Shown here in pieces: positions 5,359 through 8,337 of a stretch of 8,337 bases of DNA. Origin of the DNA: Bacteroidaceae bacterium (GTDB lineage Bacteria > Bacteroidota > Bacteroidia > Bacteroidales > Bacteroidaceae); the NCBI GenBank assembly GCA_017558165.1, contig JAFYWE010000068.1, forward strand, positions 1 to 8,337. Direction: 5' to 3'. The first letter of the stretch is position 1. Every line of letters begins with the position of its first letter. The notes under the pieces are model-generated. The model did not search any database and was not told the DNA's origin. It was given only the letters and a program-made list of their open reading frames with translations. The position numbers were made by a program, and so were the translations under genes.

Positions 5359-8202
5359 GTGAAAAGGATATTGCCATACATAGTTGTTCTCATTGCCGTC
5401 GCAGGCATCACCGGCTGTGCCAGCCGCAAGAACAACACCGCTTCCACGCGCATGTACCATGCATTCACGGCACGTTACAACACATTCCACAACGGGAACA
5501 AGGCCTATACCGATGCCTTGCAGGCGCAGTCCCAGGGACACAAGGACAACTACCTTGAGCAGCTCCCGTTGCTCATCATCAGCAACAAGGAGACACAGGC
5601 GCAGGGCGCAAACGACTATGACCGCGCCATTGAGAAGGCACAGAAGGCCATCAAGAACCACTCGATAAAGAGAAAGCCCAAGAAACCGGCCGGCAAGAAG
5701 CTGACACAGAAAGAGAAGCTCTTCTACGCACAGAAGGAGTTCAACCCCTTCCTGTGGCGTGCATGGTTCCTTATGGCCGACGCCCAGATGCAGAAGGGCG
5801 AGTTCACCGAGGCCGCAAGCACATACATCTACATAAGCAGGCTCTACGAGAACAACAGCGACATTGTGGCACAGGCACGCATAAATCTGGCAAAATGCTA
5901 CACCGAGCTCGACTGGATATACGAGGCCGAGGAGATTCTGCAACGCGTACAGCGCGACACCGTCCCCGATGGGCTTAAGGAGGAGTTCGCACACACCAAG
6001 GGCAACCTGTTGCTCAGACAGCAGAGGAACGACGAGGCCATTCCCCAGATACAGAAAGGCATGAAGCGCGACGGCGCCACCAACATCGACAAGGCGCGCG
6101 AGCATTACCTGCTTGGCCAGCTCTACGCCATGGCCGGTGACAACAAGGCCGCCTACAGGAGCTTCGGCAGGACAATTGCCAAGAACCCGCCATACGAGCT
6201 CGAGTTCAATGCACGCATACGACAGACCGAGACCGCCACTGACGAGAACCAGAAGAAGATACTGCGCAAGCTCAAGAGGATGGCAAGGTCACCCAAGAAC
6301 GAGGAGTACCTGTCCCAGATATACTATGCCATAGGCAACATACACATGAACGGCAAGGACACGGCCGAGGCCATTAAGGCCTATGAGACCGGAGTCGCCG
6401 AAGGCTCGACAAGCGGATACGGCACGGGAATGATACACCTGTCCCTTGCAAACATCTACTGGGAAAGGGAGAAATTCTCGAAGGCATACGAGAACTACGG
6501 CAAGGCCATAGCAATAATCAACGAGAACACCGACGGATACGAAGAGGCGAAGTTCCGCAGCGAGGTACTCGGCGATGTCGTGAGCTATACCGACATCATT
6601 GAGAAACAGAGCGAACTGCTCTACTGGAGTACCCTGACACCCGAGGAGCTCTACCCCATTATCGACGAGCTGATTGCAGAGGCCAAGCGCCTTGAGGAGC
6701 TCAAGAAGAAGGAGGATGAGAAGAACGGCAAGAAGGATGAGGGCGCGAATGCACTCGACAAGGCACAGAACCTTGCAGGCGCACCGCTAAGTGGACCATC
6801 GGCAAACTTCCAGTGGTATTTCTACAACCCGTCGGTCGTAGCCCAGGGCATAAGTTCCTTCAAGCAGCAGTGGGGCGAGAGAGAGCTCAAGGACTACTGG
6901 CGTCTCAGCAACGGAGTGGCATCATCCATGGGTAGCGACACCATCGCGACCGACAGCATAATGGGCGACGGATTCCCGACCGACAGCACATTGATGGCCA
7001 ATGGCGACAGCCTGCTGACCAATGCCGTTGCCGAGGCCGAACTGCCATCGACCGACCCTACCACACGCGAGTTCTACCTGCAGCAGATACCGCAGAGCGA
7101 CGAGGACAAGGAGAAGTCGCACGCAGCCCTGCGCGATGCGCTCTTCGAGTCGGGAATAGTATTCAAGGAGAAGGTCAACGACAAGAAGATGACAATAAAG
7201 AACCTTGAGAAGATTGTCCAGGAGTACCCGGAATATGAGCGTATGGCCGACACCTACTTCAACCTGTTCGTAGCATGCTCAAGATGGGACGAGCCCGAGA
7301 AGGCCGAGCATTACAGGAACCTGCTCATACTCAATTACCCCGACAGTACTATGACAAGGATGATACAGGAGCCCGACTTTTTCGAGAGTGCCGAGGCACG
7401 CAAGCACAAGGAGGACTCCATGTACGTCAAGGCATACCAGCATTACGTGATGCAGGAGTACGGTCTTGTGGAGCATGAGAACAGCCTTGCCGCCGAGAAA
7501 TACCCTAAGGGCAAGCACCGCGCACGCTTCATATTCATCGATGCCATGTCAAAGCTGTACAGCGACAGGCAGGATGAGGCACTCAAGGCACTGGGCGAGA
7601 TTGTAGGCTATTTCCCGAGCGACAGCATCAGCGTAATGGCCAAGGAGATATCCACCGGTATCAAGGAGGGCCGCCTGCTAAAGAGCGGAATATCGACATC
7701 GATATGGGACCGCAAGGCCGACGGCACGATAAGGAGCGAGAGCGAAGAGCTGCCACCGTTCGTGGCCGAGCGAAACGAGCCCTACTACTTTGTACTCGCG
7801 TTCCCCAATGACTCCCTTGACGAGAAGCGCCTGCTCTTTGAGATGGCGCGCTACAACTTCTCGAGGTACATGGTGCGCAACTTTGAGATGACATTCGAGC
7901 GCCAGGCCGAGATTACACTCTTTGAGGTGAAGGAGTTCCTTAACTTCGACGAGGCGTTCGTGTACCGCAAGAGGCTGTTCGAGAACAGCGAGACTGCAAG
8001 ACTGCTTGAAGGAATACAGGCCTTCATCATATCAAAGACCAACCTTGATTTGTTGTTACAGTACTACACGTTCGGCGACTACACCGATTTCTATGAGAAG
8101 AACCTCATGGGAATACCCGAACTGGAGATTGACGGATATACCCTTGACGAGCCCGACTATGGCGAGGACAAGGAGAAGGTGACAACCGATAAAGAAGAAT
8201 AA
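5359..8202 (+). CDS. SprE/PorW-like TPR lipoprotein (type IX secretion/gliding-associated family)
   Basis: This 947-aa protein starts with a lipoprotein signal, MKRILPYIVVLIAVAG, then lipobox ITGC with Cys20 as the lipidated residue. The GTG at 5359 is required: the next in-frame ATG (residue 32) would remove the signal, and an in-frame stop lies 18 nt upstream. Residues 30-60 carry a SprE/PorW-like opening (RMYHAFTARYNTFHNGNKAY). Several TPR units follow between about 130 and 410 (for example 134-165, 318-345, 357-385). A charged Lys/Glu linker spans 439-466. FQWYFYN (484-490) and WGERELKDYWRLSNG (505-519) are family-like blocks, followed by a Ser/Thr/Asp-rich linker (525-566), more TPR-like repeats (595-760) and a conserved-looking tail around YYFVLAFPND (809-818). 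In studied species SprE/PorW is a periplasmic-side lipoprotein connecting type IX secretion parts. Many gut species keep homologues without an obvious type IX system, so that role is not proven here. Confidence 0.85.
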   Translation: MKRILPYIVVLIAVAGITGCASRKNNTASTRMYHAFTARYNTFHNGNKAYTDALQAQSQGHKDNYLEQLPLLIISNKETQAQGANDYDRAIEKAQKAIKNHSIKRKPKKPAGKKLTQKEKLFYAQKEFNPFLWRAWFLMADAQMQKGEFTEAASTYIYISRLYENNSDIVAQARINLAKCYTELDWIYEAEEILQRVQRDTVPDGLKEEFAHTKGNLLLRQQRNDEAIPQIQKGMKRDGATNIDKAREHYLLGQLYAMAGDNKAAYRSFGRTIAKNPPYELEFNARIRQTETATDENQKKILRKLKRMARSPKNEEYLSQIYYAIGNIHMNGKDTAEAIKAYETGVAEGSTSGYGTGMIHLSLANIYWEREKFSKAYENYGKAIAIINENTDGYEEAKFRSEVLGDVVSYTDIIEKQSELLYWSTLTPEELYPIIDELIAEAKRLEELKKKEDEKNGKKDEGANALDKAQNLAGAPLSGPSANFQWYFYNPSVVAQGISSFKQQWGERELKDYWRLSNGVASSMGSDTIATDSIMGDGFPTDSTLMANGDSLLTNAVAEAELPSTDPTTREFYLQQIPQSDEDKEKSHAALRDALFESGIVFKEKVNDKKMTIKNLEKIVQEYPEYERMADTYFNLFVACSRWDEPEKAEHYRNLLILNYPDSTMTRMIQEPDFFESAEARKHKEDSMYVKAYQHYVMQEYGLVEHENSLAAEKYPKGKHRARFIFIDAMSKLYSDRQDEALKALGEIVGYFPSDSISVMAKEISTGIKEGRLLKSGISTSIWDRKADGTIRSESEELPPFVAERNEPYYFVLAFPNDSLDEKRLLFEMARYNFSRYMVRNFEMTFERQAEITLFEVKEFLNFDEAFVYRKRLFENSETARLLEGIQAFIISKTNLDLLLQYYTFGDYTDFYEKNLMGIPELEIDGYTLDEPDYGEDKEKVTTDKEE

Positions 8203-8337
8203 GAAGTTGTTTAAATTTATGTCCTTGAAATTTTTATAGAACTTTTTTAGAGTGTTTTTTTATTTTTCAAAGGCGCATAGCGGGCTATGTAACTGCGAAA
8301 AAGAGAAAAACAGGCAAAAAAGGGCATAAAAAGACAA
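8203..8337. other. Non-coding right-edge region: T-tracts, nested palindrome, A-tracts
   Basis: No gene or clear terminator is visible after the TPR lipoprotein. T-tracts begin at 8231, 8243, 8255 and 8263. They are followed by a nested palindrome: outer TTTTTC (8263-8268) with GAAAAA (8297-8302), symmetrical 7-nt internal gaps, and inner CATAG-CGGG-CTATG (8276-8289). A-tracts begin at 8298, 8306, 8316 and 8328. The palindrome is not followed by a T-run on either strand, so it is not a standard intrinsic terminator. It could be a dispersed intergenic element or a regulatory leader for a gene beyond the window. Confidence 0.55.

Noticed and set aside
5326..6105. Long antisense open frame (259 aa) opposite the SprE/PorW-like gene
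   Set aside because: It lies wholly opposite a well-supported coding region with a lipoprotein signal and family motifs. Its Leu/Val/Cys-rich composition is what the complement of the sense codons would give.
8276..8289. Right-edge hairpin as an intrinsic terminator of the TPR lipoprotein gene
   Set aside because: The inner stem is short and no T-run follows on the plus strand; the T-tracts come before it. Termination may occur elsewhere.

Overview
The window looks like chromosomal DNA from a gut-type Bacteroidota (Bacteroidales) member. The evidence is the gene families (a Ser-type sulfatase, a pair of FKBP-type isomerases, a SprE/PorW-like TPR lipoprotein), candidate promoters of the Bacteroides TAnnTTTG type, weak or absent Shine-Dalgarno sequences, and a Q at +1 of a predicted signal-peptidase-I cleavage site. 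No tRNA, rRNA, CRISPR array or insertion sequence is visible.

Minus-strand block (4594 down to 1). Two adjacent FKBP-type peptidyl-prolyl isomerase genes come first: a soluble FklB-like protein and, 7 nt downstream, a predicted lipoprotein. A Lrp/AsnC-type regulator follows after a 51-nt gap. After a strong hairpin comes a 589-aa fusion of a C26 (gamma-glutamyl hydrolase/PuuD-like) amidase to an M19 dipeptidase, which ends in a well-formed intrinsic terminator (759-799). The next gene, a secreted Ser-type sulfatase that runs off the left edge, has its own promoter-like element and a more A+T-rich codon style, so it is probably a separate unit.

Divergent intergenic region (4595-4924). This is about 330 bp of A+T-rich DNA separating the isomerase operon from the plus-strand genes. 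It holds a perfect 13-bp inverted repeat around a candidate promoter, and on the other side a perfect TATCTTTG element followed by a GC-rich mini-hairpin.

Plus-strand block (4925-8202). A small single-pass membrane protein with a His cluster and a CCxxHxxC motif is followed by a 947-aa TPR lipoprotein of the SprE/PorW family, a type IX secretion/gliding component where it has been studied. Its start is GTG. The right edge (8203-8337) is non-coding: T-tracts, then a nested palindrome, then A-tracts.

Possible functional links are envelope protein folding (isomerases, TPR lipoprotein, small membrane protein) and peptide or glutathione-type breakdown (fusion peptidase beside a Lrp/AsnC regulator). 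Both are inferences from gene order. I see no complete novel defence or mobile system. The least explained items are the small CCxxHxxC protein, the inverted repeat at 4622-4714 and the right-edge palindrome.
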